64,000 nucleotides of DNA from Vibrio neptunius (GCA_019339365.1 CP079859.1:372001-436000); one strand, 5' to 3'. Positions 17,055 to 27,902 are shown, counted from the stretch's first letter. Notes: generated by a model from the sequence alone, not told the origin. Numbers and translations are program-made.

Positions 17055-18896
17055 ATGCCTAAATACAGATCAGCAACCACCACTCACGGTCGTAACATGG
17101 CGGGTGCTCGTGCACTGTGGCGTGCAACTGGCGTAAAAGACGAAGATTTTGGTAAGCCAATCATCGCAGTCGTGAACTCATTCACTCAGTTTGTACCGGG
17201 CCACGTTCACCTCAAAGATATGGGCCAACTGGTCGCCGGTGAAATAGAAAAAGCTGGCGGTATCGCCAAAGAATTCAACACCATCGCGGTTGACGACGGT
17301 ATCGCAATGGGCCACGGCGGCATGCTTTACTCACTGCCATCACGTGAGCTTATCGCTGACTCGGTAGAGTACATGGTGAATGCTCACTGTGCCGATGCCA
17401 TGGTATGTATCTCCAACTGTGACAAAATCACTCCGGGAATGCTAATGGCGTCAATGCGCCTTAACATTCCTGTGATCTTCGTGTCTGGCGGCCCAATGGA
17501 AGCGGGTAAAACCAAGCTTTCTGACCAAATCATCAAGCTAGACTTGGTTGATGCAATGATCCAAGGTGCAGACCCGAAAGTCTCAGACGAGCAAAGTGAA
17601 CAGATCGAACGCAGCGCGTGTCCGACATGTGGTTCATGTTCAGGTATGTTCACAGCCAACTCTATGAACTGCCTGACTGAAGCGCTTGGTCTTTCTCAGC
17701 CAGGTAACGGTTCAATGCTAGCGACACACGCAGACCGCGAAGAGCTATTTATCAATGCAGGTAAACGTATTGTTGAACTGACACGTCGTTACTACGAGCA
17801 AGATGACGAATCGGCGCTGCCGCGCAATATCGCCACTTTTGATGCATTCGAAAACGCAATGGCGCTGGATATCGCCATGGGCGGCTCAACTAATACCATT
17901 CTTCACCTGCTCGCTGCTGCGCAAGAAGGTGAGATTGACTTCGATATGGAAGATATCGACCGCTTATCTCGCAAAGTACCTCACCTATGTAAAGTGGCGC
18001 CATCTACTCAGAAATATCACATGGAAGACGTACACCGCGCGGGTGGTGTTATGGCTATCCTCGGTGAGCTAGACCGCGCAGGTTTGCTTCACAATGATGC
18101 GCGCACCGTACTCGGCCTTTCAATGAAAGAGCAGCTAGCACAATACGACATCATCCAAACGGAAGATGAAGATGTATTGAAGTTCTTCCGCGCAGGCCCT
18201 GCAGGCATTCGTACTACCAAAGCTTTCTCACAAGATTGTCGTTGGGATCGCCTTGATGATGACCGCGCTGATGGTTGTATCCGTTCAATCGATCACGCGT
18301 TCTCTCAAGAAGGTGGCCTAGCTGTCCTATCGGGCAACATCGCCCTTGATGGTTGTATTGTGAAAACGGCTGGCGTTGATGAAAGTATCCATAAATTCAC
18401 TGGTCCTGCTGTAGTGTTTGAAAGCCAGGAAGACGCCGTTGAAGGCATCTTAGGCGGCAAAGTAAAAGCAGGCGATGTGGTTGTCATCCGCTATGAAGGC
18501 CCGAAAGGGGGCCCAGGCATGCAGGAAATGCTTTACCCAACCACTTACCTGAAATCAATGGGGCTTGGTAAAGAGTGTGCATTGCTGACGGATGGCCGCT
18601 TCTCTGGCGGTACCTCTGGCCTTTCCATTGGTCACGCTTCACCTGAAGCGGCGAATGGTGGCGCGATTGGTCTGGTGAAACAGGGCGATATGATCGCGAT
18701 TGATATTCCAAACCGTTCTATTTCTCTAGAAGTCTCAGAGCAGGAACTTGCTGAGCGCCGTGCAAAACAAGACGAACTAGGCTGGAAACCGGTCGATCGT
18801 CAACGCGAAGTTTCTTTTGCACTCAAAGCGTACGCAAGTATGGCAACCAGTGCTGACAAAGGGGCGGTACGAGACAAATCTAAGCTAGAGGACTAG
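17055..18896 (+). CDS. ilvD: Dihydroxy-acid dehydratase
   Basis: This iron-sulfur enzyme dehydrates 2,3-dihydroxy acids to 2-oxo acids in the Ile/Val pathway. It has 613 residues, the normal length. Cluster ligands are visible in [13 protein letters not shown] (near 117-129) and [20 protein letters not shown] (near 192-211), and the Mg/substrate loop [15 protein letters not shown] lies near 512-526. It is flanked by ilvE and ilvA with gaps of 13 and 3 bases, so the operon is tight. Confidence 0.97.
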   Translation: MPKYRSATTTHGRNMAGARALWRATGVKDEDFGKPIIAVVNSFTQFVPGHVHLKDMGQLVAGEIEKAGGIAKEFNTIAVDDGIAMGHGGMLYSLPSRELIADSVEYMVNAHCADAMVCISNCDKITPGMLMASMRLNIPVIFVSGGPMEAGKTKLSDQIIKLDLVDAMIQGADPKVSDEQSEQIERSACPTCGSCSGMFTANSMNCLTEALGLSQPGNGSMLATHADREELFINAGKRIVELTRRYYEQDDESALPRNIATFDAFENAMALDIAMGGSTNTILHLLAAAQEGEIDFDMEDIDRLSRKVPHLCKVAPSTQKYHMEDVHRAGGVMAILGELDRAGLLHNDARTVLGLSMKEQLAQYDIIQTEDEDVLKFFRAGPAGIRTTKAFSQDCRWDRLDDDRADGCIRSIDHAFSQEGGLAVLSGNIALDGCIVKTAGVDESIHKFTGPAVVFESQEDAVEGILGGKVKAGDVVVIRYEGPKGGPGMQEMLYPTTYLKSMGLGKECALLTDGRFSGGTSGLSIGHASPEAANGGAIGLVKQGDMIAIDIPNRSISLEVSEQELAERRAKQDELGWKPVDRQREVSFALKAYASMATSADKGAVRDKSKLED

Positions 18897-18899
18897 CTT

Positions 18900-20447
18900 A
18901 TGTCTGATTCTCTCTTTTCAGGGAAAGCTCAACAGACTGGCGCAGACTATCTGCGCCATATCTTAAGAGCCCCGGTTTATGAAGCCGCAACGGTGACGCC
19001 TCTGCAGGAGATGCCACGCCTGAGTGAACGGATTGGCAACAAGGTGCAAATCAAGCGCGAAGATCGCCAGCCTGTACATTCGTTCAAACTACGTGGTGCC
19101 TACAATATGGTTGCCAGTTTGTCTGAAGCGCAAAAAGCCGCTGGCGTGATTGCCGCCTCAGCGGGTAATCATGCCCAAGGCATGGCGCTTTCTGGTACTA
19201 AGCTTGGTATCAAAACCACAATTGTGATGCCAAAAACCACACCTGACATTAAAGTCGAAGCGGTTCGTGGTTTTGGCGGTCACGTGGTACTGCACGGCAA
19301 TAACTTTGATGAAGCCAAAGCCGAAGCCGAGCGTTTATCTGAACAGCATGGCTATACGTTTGTGCCTCCTTTTGATCACCCATTAGTGATAGCGGGCCAA
19401 GGCACCATTGGTATGGAGATGCTGCAACAGAATGGTCATCTCGATCATATCTTCGTCCCAGTTGGTGGCGGAGGTTTAGCGGCAGGTGTGGCAGTGCTGG
19501 TCAAACAGCTGATGCCAGAAATCAAAGTCATTGCCGTTGAGCCTGAAGATTCAGCGTGTCTTAAAGCCGCTTTAGATGCTGGTGAGCCCGTCGTTCTCGA
19601 TCAGGTCAGCATGTTTGCTGATGGCGTCGCGGTAAAACGCATCGGTGAAGAAACCTTCCGCCTGTGTCAAAAATACCTTGATGGGCACATTACCGTTTCC
19701 AGCGATGAGATTTGCGCCGCAGTCAAAGACATCTTTGAAGATACGCGTGCTATCGCAGAGCCTTCTGGCGCATTAGCGTTAGCAGGGTTGAAAAAATACG
19801 CCGAGCAAAACGAGCTTAAGAACAGCAACCTAGGTACTGTTCTATCGGGTGCAAACACGAACTTCCACGGTCTGCGCTACGTCTCAGAGCGTTGTGAACT
19901 GGGTGAAAAACGTGAAGGCCTGCTGGCAGTCACGATTCCAGAACGCCAAGGCGCTTTCTTTGAGTTCTGTAACCTGATTGGCGGCCGAGCGGTCACTGAG
20001 TTCAACTACCGCTACAACGATGACGATCTGGCCAACATTTTTGTTGGTGTCCGTCTACAAGGTGGGCAGGAAGAGCTGGAACACATCATTCACGATTTGC
20101 GTGAAGGTGGCTACCCTGTGGTCGACTTGTCAGACGACGAAATGGCAAAACTGCACATTCGTTACATGATAGGTGGTAAGCCATCGAAGCAGCTTAAAGA
20201 ACGCCTATACAGCTTTGAATTCCCAGAGTACCCAGGTGCATTGCTGAAATTCCTCAGCACATTAGGTACACATTGGAACATCAGTCTGTTCAATTATCGC
20301 AACCATGGTGCCGACTATGGTCGAGTACTGTGTGGTTTTGAACTGGATGAAGCCGACTTATCGCGCTTTTCCGCCCATTTGCGAGAGCTGGGCTATCAAT
20401 GCAAAGACGAAACCAACAATCCGTCATATCAGTTTTTCCTTTCTTAA
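18900..20447 (+). CDS. ilvA: Threonine ammonia-lyase, biosynthetic
   Basis: This PLP enzyme converts threonine to 2-oxobutyrate, the committed step to isoleucine, and is inhibited by isoleucine. It has 515 residues. The catalytic lysine lies in HSFKLRGAYNM (near 60-70), the glycine-rich phosphate loop is VPVGGGGLAAGVAV, and two C-terminal ACT-like regulatory repeats occupy about 335-505 (GLLAVTIPERQGAFFEFCNL and YSFEFPEYPGALLKFLSTL). It is the last gene of the ilv operon and is followed by a terminator. Confidence 0.97.
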   Translation: MSDSLFSGKAQQTGADYLRHILRAPVYEAATVTPLQEMPRLSERIGNKVQIKREDRQPVHSFKLRGAYNMVASLSEAQKAAGVIAASAGNHAQGMALSGTKLGIKTTIVMPKTTPDIKVEAVRGFGGHVVLHGNNFDEAKAEAERLSEQHGYTFVPPFDHPLVIAGQGTIGMEMLQQNGHLDHIFVPVGGGGLAAGVAVLVKQLMPEIKVIAVEPEDSACLKAALDAGEPVVLDQVSMFADGVAVKRIGEETFRLCQKYLDGHITVSSDEICAAVKDIFEDTRAIAEPSGALALAGLKKYAEQNELKNSNLGTVLSGANTNFHGLRYVSERCELGEKREGLLAVTIPERQGAFFEFCNLIGGRAVTEFNYRYNDDDLANIFVGVRLQGGQEELEHIIHDLREGGYPVVDLSDDEMAKLHIRYMIGGKPSKQLKERLYSFEFPEYPGALLKFLSTLGTHWNISLFNYRNHGADYGRVLCGFELDEADLSRFSAHLRELGYQCKDETNNPSYQFFLS

Positions 20448-20457
20448 TCATCAAAAG

Positions 20458-20480
20458 GCCAGTCACATGACTGGCTTTTT
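20458..20480 (+). terminator. Terminator of the ilv operon
   Basis: GCCAGTCA-CA-TGACTGGC is followed by five T residues, ten bases after the ilvA stop. Confidence 0.9.
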
Positions 20481-20619
20481 CTTTTCTGCCCAATGCGACT
20501 TCCCACAATGCACTGTATGCATGTATATAATGCTAAAGTTTCATTTTAGTCATAGTAACTTTCAGTCTACACTCAATATCAGTTTTTAAATGTTTGCTAC
20601 CGCGTAGTGGAGACCATCT

Positions 20620-21599
20620 ATGTTTAACGCACTGATTCTAAACCAAGAAGAAAAACGCACCATCGCCTCTGTAGAACAAATCGACGAAGCACAATTGCCA
20701 CAAGGCGACGTACTAATCGATGTCGATTACTCATCACTCAACTACAAAGATGGTCTGGCGATCACTGGCAAAGGTAAGATCATCCGCAACTTCCCTATGG
20801 TACCGGGCATCGATATGGCAGGCACCGTTGCTCACTCAGATGATGAACGTTACCAAGTCGGCGATAAAGTCGTGTTAACTGGCTGGGGTGTCGGTGAGAA
20901 TCACTGGGGGGTATGGCTCAACGTGCGCGCCTAAAAGCTGACTGGTTGGTACCACTGCCAAAAGGGATCGACAGCAAAAAGGCCATGATGGTCGGCACCG
21001 CTGGCTTTACTGCCATGCTGTGTGTTCAAGCGCTGATCGACGCTGGTGTCAAACCTGAGTCAGGTGAAATTCTGGTCACAGGTGCCAGTGGTGGTGTGGG
21101 TTCAGTAGCGGTAACGCTACTGGCTAAGCTCGGCTACAAAGTAGCAGCGGTGACTGGCCGCATTGAACAAAATGGTCCTCTCTTAGAAAAACTGGGCGCA
21201 AGCCGCATTATTGATCGCGTCGAGTTTGAAGAACCCGCACGTCCGCTGGAAAAACAAGTTTGGGCTGGCGCCGTTGATACCGTGGGCAGCAAAGTACTGG
21301 CTAAAGTACTGGCGCAAATGGATTACAACAGCGCAGTAGCTGCTTGTGGTTTGGCTGGTGGCTTTGACCTACCAACAACCGTGATGCCTTTTATTCTGCG
21401 TAATGTTCGCCTGCAAGGCATAGACTCAGTGATGTGCCCAACAGAGAAGCGTATCGCCGCTTGGGAAAGACTGGTTGAACTACTACCTGACAGCTACTTT
21501 GAGCAAGCCTGTACCGAAGTAGCTCTTGCCGATGCACCAAAGTACGCAGAAAACATCACTAACGGCCAAGTAACAGGTCGCGTTGTGATTAAGCTGTAA
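20620..21599 (+). CDS. acuI: AcuI/YhdH-type quinone oxidoreductase (acryloyl-CoA reductase), frame broken
   Basis: This is an NADPH-dependent medium-chain reductase; relatives reduce acryloyl-CoA to propionyl-CoA. About 326 residues are expected. The N-terminal GroES-like half contains SSLNYKDGLAITGKGKI and GIDMAGTV; the Rossmann half contains LVTGASGGVGSVAVTLLAKLG near 150. The two halves are in different frames. The G6 run at 20906-20911 needs one more G to read NHWGGMAQRARLKADWLVPL without a break. This is a likely sequencing error. In marine vibrios acuI is linked to DMSP/acrylate detoxification, but no such genes adjoin it here. Confidence 0.9.
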
Positions 21600-21618
21600 T
21601 TCTAAGACTCAAAATAAT

Positions 21619-21644
21619 AGAGCCAGCATTGCTGGCTCTTTTTT
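21619..21644. terminator. Terminator of acuI
   Basis: AGAGCCAGC-ATT-GCTGGCTCT with a T-tract lies 20 bases past the acuI stop and 19 before the end of the convergent LysR gene. Confidence 0.9.
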
Positions 21645-21662
21645 GTATCGATGGAAATCGTG

Positions 21663-22604
21663 TTAATCCAATCCCATGTCTGCGATACGTTTGGCGATCA
21701 AGCGGCTGCACTCTTCTCTCACCACAGATCGCAGCCATTCCTGTGCCGGTGAGTGCTCGCAACGTGCATGCCAGATCATCGAATAATCAAACGACGTGAA
21801 CTGGAACGGCAAAGGTTTAACCGCCAAGTCGTAACGCTCTGCAACCAGATAAGCTAAATCCGCTGGCACCGTAATAATCAGCGGCATGGTATCCACAATG
21901 GCCAATGCCGCTTCCAGATGATAAGCCCGCAGCACCATTTTTCGTTTTGGCTGATCGACCAGAGCCTGCTCAATTAACGTTTTGACTCCATCACTGATGG
22001 CGATCATCGCATGTGGATAGGTAAGGTAGTCCTTCAAACTGAGTGATGTGTTGGCCAACGGGTGCTGTTTAGATAAGAGGCATAAAACCCCTACACGCCC
22101 AAGAATTTCACTGCGTAGTGGATCTACTGGGCCAATGGGTCGGCATATGGCTAAATCCGCTCCCTCATACGTCAACTGATCAGCTAATCGGTCATGTTGC
22201 AGAGGCAGAAAGTTAATCGACACATTAGGCGCTTCCTGATAAATACGCGGCAAAGCAAAGGGCAGAATAGTCTGCATCGCATAGTCAGTGGTGGCGATAT
22301 TGAAGGTGTTCTCAAAGCTTTGCGGTTCAGTTTGAATCGGAGACAACACCTGACGCAGCGACTCCAACGGCTCTCCCAGTGCTTTGTCGACCTCGAGCGC
22401 TTTTTCGGTTGGAATCAGATGCTGCCCCTGACGTGTAAACAAGGGGTCACCCAGCATATCACGCAGCCGACCTAACACTCGGCTCATCGCAGACTGGCTA
22501 AGATTAAGCCGATGTGCTGCTTTACTCACGCTGCACTCTTCGATTAAAACCCGCAACGCCACCAGCAAATTCAGATCACGGCGATAGATGTCTTCTAATT
22601 CCAC
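21663..22604 (-). CDS. LysR family transcriptional regulator
   Basis: This is a 313-residue regulator with an N-terminal winged helix-turn-helix (about 10-68, SVSKAAHRLNLSQSAMSRVL) and a periplasmic-binding-like effector domain (about 95-300). The opening MELEDIYRRDLNLLVALRVL is of the NodD/LeuO-like subgroup. Its target is unclear: it converges on acuI rather than being divergent from a neighbour. A short minus-strand gene with its own terminator lies upstream, so it is probably monocistronic. I cannot name the ligand. Confidence 0.85.
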   Translation of the reverse strand: MELEDIYRRDLNLLVALRVLIEECSVSKAAHRLNLSQSAMSRVLGRLRDMLGDPLFTRQGQHLIPTEKALEVDKALGEPLESLRQVLSPIQTEPQSFENTFNIATTDYAMQTILPFALPRIYQEAPNVSINFLPLQHDRLADQLTYEGADLAICRPIGPVDPLRSEILGRVGVLCLLSKQHPLANTSLSLKDYLTYPHAMIAISDGVKTLIEQALVDQPKRKMVLRAYHLEAALAIVDTMPLIITVPADLAYLVAERYDLAVKPLPFQFTSFDYSMIWHARCEHSPAQEWLRSVVREECSRLIAKRIADMGLD

Positions 22605-22655
22605 AAATAGCCACTTAAAATGAAGGGTATATTTATTGAATTGTACTCTTTAGAT

Positions 22656-22681
22656 AAAAAAAATCCCGCCTTTCAGCGGGG
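22656..22681 (-). terminator. Terminator of the small membrane protein gene
   Basis: On the minus strand CCCGC-TGAAAG-GCGGG is followed by a run of T residues (plus-strand A8 at 22656-22663). It lies downstream of the 61-residue gene and upstream of the LysR gene. Confidence 0.75.
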
Positions 22682-22761
22682 AAGCCCAAGAAAAATGGGG
22701 ATAGTGTCGGAATGTAATTGAGCGTAGTTACCATTGAGAATGGTTGTTGGAAGTTCAACCA

Positions 22762-22947
22762 TCAATTTTCTTGCTCTTCAGATGCGCTCGGCCAGCGATG
22801 CATCTCGAGCCAAATCCCTACAACCGTCGCAACCATGCCGAGCAAAGGCATAAACGACGATTCTGCTGGTGTACGTAAAACAAGTGCGCAAAAAGAAATA
22901 AAGCACAGCACGGAATAGATGGTTAGACGATCTAAAGCTGTCAACAT
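22762..22947 (-). CDS. Small two-segment membrane protein
   Basis: This is a 61-residue protein, MLTALDRLTIYSVLCFISFC, with two hydrophobic segments (about 8-24 and 31-47) and a Glu-rich end (SASEEQEN). It has a good ribosome site (AAGGAGCG, five bases before ATG) and its own terminator, so it is probably real despite its size. Family and function are not recognised. Confidence 0.65.
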   Translation of the reverse strand: MLTALDRLTIYSVLCFISFCALVLRTPAESSFMPLLGMVATVVGIWLEMHRWPSASEEQEN

Positions 22948-23075
22948 AAGCGCTCCTTGTTTTAAATGTTACCAACTTGTTAAGTAAGTTAAAACAATTT
23001 GATCGCTTTGCCAAGGGGTTATTGAATATTTTTTCTTCACCAGTATTATCTACCTCCTATTGAGGTAATAAAGAT

Positions 23076-23330
23076 ATGACCATGACAATCAATTCAGAAC
23101 AGGCGACCCAAACTTTAGAGGCAGAAGGACTGCGCTGCCCAGAGCCAGTGATGATGGTCAGGAAGACAATCCGTAACATGAAAGAGGGTGAGATTCTGCT
23201 GGTAAAAGCCGATGACCCATCCACCACACGTGACATTCCGAGCTTCTGCCGCTTTATGGATCACCAGCTAATTGCGGCTCAAACTGAAGAACTGCCTTAT
23301 CAGTATCTGATCAAGAAAGGAATGGATTAG
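23076..23330 (+). CDS. tusA: Sulfurtransferase TusA (SirA)
   Basis: This small carrier takes sulfur from IscS and passes it to TusBCD for 2-thiolation of tRNA wobble uridines. It has 84 residues (or 83 if translation starts at the second ATG, 23082). The key cysteine lies in the family signature [18 protein letters not shown] (about 18-35), followed by [20 protein letters not shown]. The ribosome site GAGGT is 13 bases upstream of the first ATG. It is transcribed divergently from the 61-residue gene. Confidence 0.95.
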   Translation: MTMTINSEQATQTLEAEGLRCPEPVMMVRKTIRNMKEGEILLVKADDPSTTRDIPSFCRFMDHQLIAAQTEELPYQYLIKKGMD

Positions 23331-23357
23331 CGTTAACGCTAAACTCATTGAAATGAA

Positions 23358-23386
23358 AAACGGCTGCCTGGAGCAGCCGTTTGTTT
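23358..23386. terminator. Terminator between tusA and the next minus-strand gene
   Basis: AAACGGCTGC-CTGGA-GCAGCCGTTT with T-rich tail lies between the convergent tusA and 86-residue membrane protein genes. It overlaps the stop of the latter by two bases. Confidence 0.88.
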
Positions 23387-23646
23387 ATTCGTCATATTCA
23401 ATGGTGTGGACTTCAGATTGTAATTTTTTCAGCTGTTTTCGCATTACCCGCATTTCTTCATGCATTGGGATAATGTGCGCGACTCGAATCCAGGCCTCAA
23501 CCGTCAATGCGGTCAACACAAATGAACCTGCAACAATCGGTAGCCACATGTCGGTCAGTACCATTGCCAGTAAACACAGTACCAAGCCGAAAGTGAATAG
23601 ATAACTCTGACTTTTTTGGGGTCATCCCCATATAACGTGTAAGCAT
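23385..23646 (-). CDS. Small membrane protein with coiled-coil tail, frame broken
   Basis: This gene is best read from ATG 23646 behind AGAGGG. The first ten residues MLTRYMGMTP are followed by a one-base surplus in the T6 run at 23612-23617. With five T the frame continues KSQSYLFTFGLVLCLLAMVL into the downstream ORF, giving about 86 residues. Two membrane segments (roughly 17-34 and 38-55) are followed by a cytoplasmic amphipathic helix (EEMRVMRKQLKKLQSEVHTI). Function is unknown. Confidence 0.65.
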
Positions 23647-23854
23647 AATGTTGCCCTCTCGCTATACTCTAGGTGTTTGAAGAAAAAACAGAATTCTTCT
23701 GACCTTGAGTAACATCATTCACACCGTTAAGTTAGCATGACAAGTATGACACTAATATGTCAACGATCACGCCCTTACACGAATTTAGCACAGAGTTTGA
23801 TCTATCGCATTTCTCCACCAGATATCCGATTTTTACCACACTTTAGCGACATTT

Positions 23855-24409
23855 CTACAAGAATGCTGCACCTACCGCTAGAGCGATAAATAGCAGAGCG
23901 GTCAGCTTACGAATCAGGTTGAGCGGCATTTTATCAGCCGACAATTTACCAATCAAAACCACGGGAACATTGGCTGCAAGCATACCCAGCGTAGTACCTA
24001 TAATCACCAACGTCAGCGCGTCGGCAAACTGAGCCCCTAAGATAGAGGTAGCAATCTGAGTTTTATCACCAATTTCAGCGATAAAGAACGCGATGAAGCT
24101 GGCAACAAACGGTCCTCGGTTGGAAATTTCATCGTCATCATCCAACTTATCTGGGATTAGCACCCAACCCGCCATAGCGAGAAAACTTGCCACCACGACC
24201 CACTTAAGCACTTCTGGTGATAAATAGTCGGCCACAACCACGCCTAACCAAGCCGCAAGGGCGTGATTGGCAATAGTAGCGAAGAAAATTGCGGCGATAA
24301 TCGGTATCGGTTTTCGATAACGACTGGCCAACAGTAAAGACAATAGCTGGGTTTTGTCACCAATTTCGGCTAAAGCGACAGTGGTAATTGAAATAGCTAA
24401 AACGCTCAC
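23855..24409 (-). CDS. mneA: Manganese exporter MneA (TMEM165/GDT1, UPF0016 family)
   Basis: This is a 184-residue inner-membrane protein with six hydrophobic segments in two inverted halves. Each half carries the family motif: ALAEIGDKTQLLSLLLASRY at about 13-32 and FIAEIGDKTQIATSILGAQF near 112. The acidic E-x-G-D-K-T residues bind the cation. In vibrios the homologue exports Mn2+ and protects from manganese excess. The start is a GTG at 24409; the nearby upstream ATG meets a stop after one codon. A yybP-ykoY Mn riboswitch lies directly upstream. Confidence 0.92.
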   Translation of the reverse strand: MSVLAISITTVALAEIGDKTQLLSLLLASRYRKPIPIIAAIFFATIANHALAAWLGVVVADYLSPEVLKWVVVASFLAMAGWVLIPDKLDDDDEISNRGPFVASFIAFFIAEIGDKTQIATSILGAQFADALTLVIIGTTLGMLAANVPVVLIGKLSADKMPLNLIRKLTALLFIALAVGAAFL

Positions 24410-24435
24410 GACATGCTCATTGAGGCAGGGATAAT

Positions 24436-24608
24436 TATTTTAAACCTAAGACAAACCTCGTGCCCCACCCCGGTTCACGATGTTTATCTAAGGTCTTGCT
24501 AAACCCATCAGGCGATGAGTCTCGAGCGCCATGGTGATTGTGCACCAATTATGTTGACGAACGAACCAAACAATCAGGCTGATTGTGTTGGTAAGCTACT
24601 CCCCAAAG
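24436..24608 (-). promoter_or_regulatory. yybP-ykoY manganese riboswitch
   Basis: Read on the minus strand, the element begins TTTGGGGAGTAGC, the conserved 5' box of this class, and contains TCGTCAACAT, AAGACCTTAG and GGTTTGTCTTAGG, blocks also present in the E. coli mntP leader. Between them are the usual variable hairpins, for example ACAATCAGCC-TGATTGT and GGTGCACAATCACC. Mn2+ binding between two loops is known to switch on the downstream exporter. It precedes mneA by roughly 30 bases. Boundaries are approximate. Confidence 0.85.
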
Positions 24609-24887
24609 ATGGACGCAATTCTATCCAGCTCTATGTCATTTCTCAAGTAACAAAGTGGTCAAAAACTTCCATTTAGGAAAATTTGGACGAATAAGCCATT
24701 AAAAATCCATTAAAGGAGAATTATGACTAGGAATTAATCAAGATTAGCCCTACTCCCCTACGCAATATCTGGGTATACTTGATTGTTATTTTCATTATAT
24801 TAATGTGCTGAAAGTGATAGAAATCGCCATGACTACGGCGAACATTTGATCAATAACAGCAACAGAAGAATCGCGCGAACCTGACTT
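24609..24887. promoter_or_regulatory. Divergent promoter region, mneA riboswitch / glyQ
   Basis: This non-coding stretch of about 280 bases separates the riboswitch from glyQ. It must hold the promoter of the mneA transcript on the minus strand and that of glyQS on the plus strand. AT-rich segments near 24777-24805 are compatible with a -10 region, but I see no convincing -35/-10 pair and no ORF. Confidence 0.5.
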
Positions 24888-25787
24888 ATGCAAAAATACG
24901 ATATCAAAACCTTCCAGGGAATGATCCTCGCGCTGCAGGATTATTGGGCTCAAAATGGTTGTACCATTGTTCAACCGCTAGATATGGAAGTGGGTGCGGG
25001 TACCTCTCACCCAATGACTTGTCTACGAGCGCTTGGCCCAGAGCCAATGTCTACAGCTTACGTACAACCTTCACGTCGTCCGACCGATGGCCGTTACGGT
25101 GAAAACCCTAACCGTCTTCAGCACTACTACCAATTCCAAGTAGCGCTAAAACCATCGCCAGACAATATTCAGGAGCTGTACCTAGGTTCTCTAGAAGTAC
25201 TTGGTGTCGATCCTCTGGTTCACGACATTCGTTTCGTCGAAGATAACTGGGAGAACCCAACATTAGGCGCATGGGGCCTAGGCTGGGAAGTGTGGCTAAA
25301 CGGCATGGAAGTGACTCAGTTTACTTACTTCCAGCAGGTTGGTGGCCTTGAGTGTAAACCAGTAACCGGTGAGATCACTTACGGTATCGAACGTCTTGCT
25401 ATGTACATCCAAGAAGTAGACTCGGTTTACGATCTTGTATGGAACATCGCCCCAGACGGTAGCAAAGTGACTTACGGTGACATTTTCCACCAGAACGAAG
25501 TGGAACAGTCTACGTACAACTTCGAGCACGCAGACGTCGATTTCCTATTCACTTTCTTCGACCAATGTGAAAAAGAAACCAAAGAGCTACTTGAGCTTGA
25601 GAAGCCACTGCCGCTTCCAGCCTACGAGCGCATTCTTAAAGCAGGTCATGCATTCAACATTCTTGATGCACGTAAAGCTATCTCGGTAACAGAACGCCAA
25701 CGTTACATCCTTCGTATCCGCAACCTGACTAAATCGGTTGCAGAAGCGTACTACGCATCACGTGAAGCGCTTGGCTTCCCAATGTAA
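24888..25787 (+). CDS. glyQ: Glycyl-tRNA synthetase alpha subunit
   Basis: This is the catalytic class II subunit of the alpha2beta2 enzyme that charges tRNA-Gly. It has 299 residues. Visible are [20 protein letters not shown] near the N-terminus, the motif 2-type Arg region [20 protein letters not shown] near 63-82, and [18 protein letters not shown] motif 3 ([14 protein letters not shown] near 164). It is followed by glyS after 24 bases. Confidence 0.97.
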   Translation: MQKYDIKTFQGMILALQDYWAQNGCTIVQPLDMEVGAGTSHPMTCLRALGPEPMSTAYVQPSRRPTDGRYGENPNRLQHYYQFQVALKPSPDNIQELYLGSLEVLGVDPLVHDIRFVEDNWENPTLGAWGLGWEVWLNGMEVTQFTYFQQVGGLECKPVTGEITYGIERLAMYIQEVDSVYDLVWNIAPDGSKVTYGDIFHQNEVEQSTYNFEHADVDFLFTFFDQCEKETKELLELEKPLPLPAYERILKAGHAFNILDARKAISVTERQRYILRIRNLTKSVAEAYYASREALGFPM

Positions 25788-25811
25788 GAAAGAAGGCGAG
25801 GAGAAGTAATC

Positions 25812-27878
25812 ATGGCAAAAGAATTTCTAATTGAACTGGGTACAGAAGAGCTACCACCAACGCAACTTCGCACCCTAGCGGAAGCGTTCGCAGCAAACTT
25901 CGAAGCTGAGTTAAAAAGTGCAGACTTAGCACACGAAGGCGTGAAATGGTACGCCGCTCCTCGTCGTCTAGCACTCAAAGTTGCTGCATTGGCTGAAGGC
26001 CAAGCGGACAAAGTGGTTGAGAAACGTGGACCAGCAGTTTCTGTCGCATTCGATGCGGACGGTAACGCGACGAAAGCGGCTCAAGGTTGGGCGCGTGGCA
26101 ACGGCATCACAGTAGAGCAAGCTGACCGCCTAGTGACAGACAAAGGCGAATGGCTTCTTTTCAAACAAGAAGTAAAAGGCCAAGCGACGTCTGAAATCGT
26201 TGTCGACCTAGCAGCTAAAGCGCTGGGTAACCTGCCTATCGCTAAGCCAATGCGTTGGGGTAACAAAACAACTCAGTTTATCCGCCCAGTTAAAACACTA
26301 ACCATGCTTATGGGCTCAGATCTTATCGAAGGTGAAATCCTTGGCGTAGCATCAGATCGCACTATCCGTGGTCACCGCTTCATGGGTGAGCAAGAGTTCA
26401 CTATCGAATCTGCAGAGCAATACCCTTCGATCCTAGAAGAGCGCGGTAAAGTGATGGCAGATTACGAAGCACGTAAAGCTATCATCCTTGCTGACTCGCA
26501 AAAAGCAGCTGCTGCCGTTGGCGGTGTTGCTGATCTCGAAGATGACCTAGTTGAAGAAGTGACTTCTTTGGTTGAATGGCCAGTGGTACTGACGGCGAAG
26601 TTCGAAGAAGAGTTCCTAAAGGTGCCTTCTGAAGCGCTAGTTTACACCATGAAAGGTGACCAGAAGTACTTCCCAGTGTATGACGAAAACAAGAAGCTAC
26701 TACCAAACTTCATCTTTGTTTCTAACATCGAATCGAAAGAGCCTCGTTATGTTATCGAAGGTAACGAGAAGGTAGTACGTCCACGTCTAGCGGATGCTGA
26801 GTTCTTCTTTAACACTGACCGTAAGCGTCCTCTTATCGACCGCCTGCCTGAACTAGAGCAAGCGATCTTCCAGAAGCAGCTTGGTACTATCAAAGACAAG
26901 ACAGACCGCATCACAGAGCTTGCTGGCTACATCGCTGAGCAAATCGACGCTGACGTTGAGAAATCTAAGCGCGCAGGCCTACTGGCTAAGTGTGACCTAA
27001 TGACATCTATGGTATTCGAATTTACCGATACTCAAGGTGTAATGGGCATGCACTATGCGACTCACGATGGTGAAGACGAGCAAGTTGCACTGGCACTTTA
27101 CGAGCAGTACATGCCTCGTTTCGCCGGTGACGAACTGCCAAGCACTGGTATCTCATCTGCGGTAGCAATGGCTGACAAGCTAGATACAATTGTTGGTATC
27201 TTCGGTATTGGCCAAGCGCCTAAGGGTTCTGACCCATTCGCACTTCGCCGTGCCTCTCTAGGTGTACTGCGTATCATCGTTGAAAACGGCTACAACCTAG
27301 ACCTCACAGACCTAATCGCGAAAGCAAAATCTCTGTTTGGTGACCGTTTGACCAACGACAACGTAGAAGCTGATGTTATCGACTTTATGCTAGGTCGTTT
27401 CCGCGCATGGTACCAAGATGCAGGTTTCAGCGTGGATATCATCCAAGCGGTACTGGCGAATCGTCCAACTAAGCCAGCTGACTTTGACCAACGTGTTAAA
27501 GCGGTTTCTCACTTCCGTGAACTGGAAGCGGCAGAAGCACTGGCTGCGGCGAACAAGCGTGTAGGCAACATCCTAGCCAAGTTCGATGGTGAGCTAGCAG
27601 CAGACATCGATCTATCGCTGCTACAAGAAGACGCAGAGAAAGCACTAGCAGAAAGCGTTGAAGTAATGACAGAAGCGCTAGAGCCAGCGTTCGCAACGGG
27701 TAACTACCAACAAGCGCTAAGCAAGCTTGCAGACCTGCGTGAGCCAGTAGATGCTTTCTTCGATAACGTCATGGTAATGGCAGACGACGAAGCGCTGAAG
27801 AAAAACCGTCTAACGCTACTGAATAACCTGCGTAACCTATTCCTACAGATCGCGGATATTTCACTTCTACAGAAGTAA
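25812..27878 (+). CDS. glyS: Glycyl-tRNA synthetase beta subunit
   Basis: This is the 688-residue tRNA-binding subunit of the tetrameric glycyl-tRNA synthetase. The N-terminus [20 protein letters not shown] and the internal HD-like signature near 420 ([17 protein letters not shown], then [10 protein letters not shown]) are typical, and the C-terminal DALR-like anticodon domain ends [14 protein letters not shown]. The ribosome site GAGGAG is close to the start. Length is normal. Confidence 0.97.
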   Translation: MAKEFLIELGTEELPPTQLRTLAEAFAANFEAELKSADLAHEGVKWYAAPRRLALKVAALAEGQADKVVEKRGPAVSVAFDADGNATKAAQGWARGNGITVEQADRLVTDKGEWLLFKQEVKGQATSEIVVDLAAKALGNLPIAKPMRWGNKTTQFIRPVKTLTMLMGSDLIEGEILGVASDRTIRGHRFMGEQEFTIESAEQYPSILEERGKVMADYEARKAIILADSQKAAAAVGGVADLEDDLVEEVTSLVEWPVVLTAKFEEEFLKVPSEALVYTMKGDQKYFPVYDENKKLLPNFIFVSNIESKEPRYVIEGNEKVVRPRLADAEFFFNTDRKRPLIDRLPELEQAIFQKQLGTIKDKTDRITELAGYIAEQIDADVEKSKRAGLLAKCDLMTSMVFEFTDTQGVMGMHYATHDGEDEQVALALYEQYMPRFAGDELPSTGISSAVAMADKLDTIVGIFGIGQAPKGSDPFALRRASLGVLRIIVENGYNLDLTDLIAKAKSLFGDRLTNDNVEADVIDFMLGRFRAWYQDAGFSVDIIQAVLANRPTKPADFDQRVKAVSHFRELEAAEALAAANKRVGNILAKFDGELAADIDLSLLQEDAEKALAESVEVMTEALEPAFATGNYQQALSKLADLREPVDAFFDNVMVMADDEALKKNRLTLLNNLRNLFLQIADISLLQK

Positions 27879-27902
27879 TATATCGAACAATATAGGTTCT
27901 AC

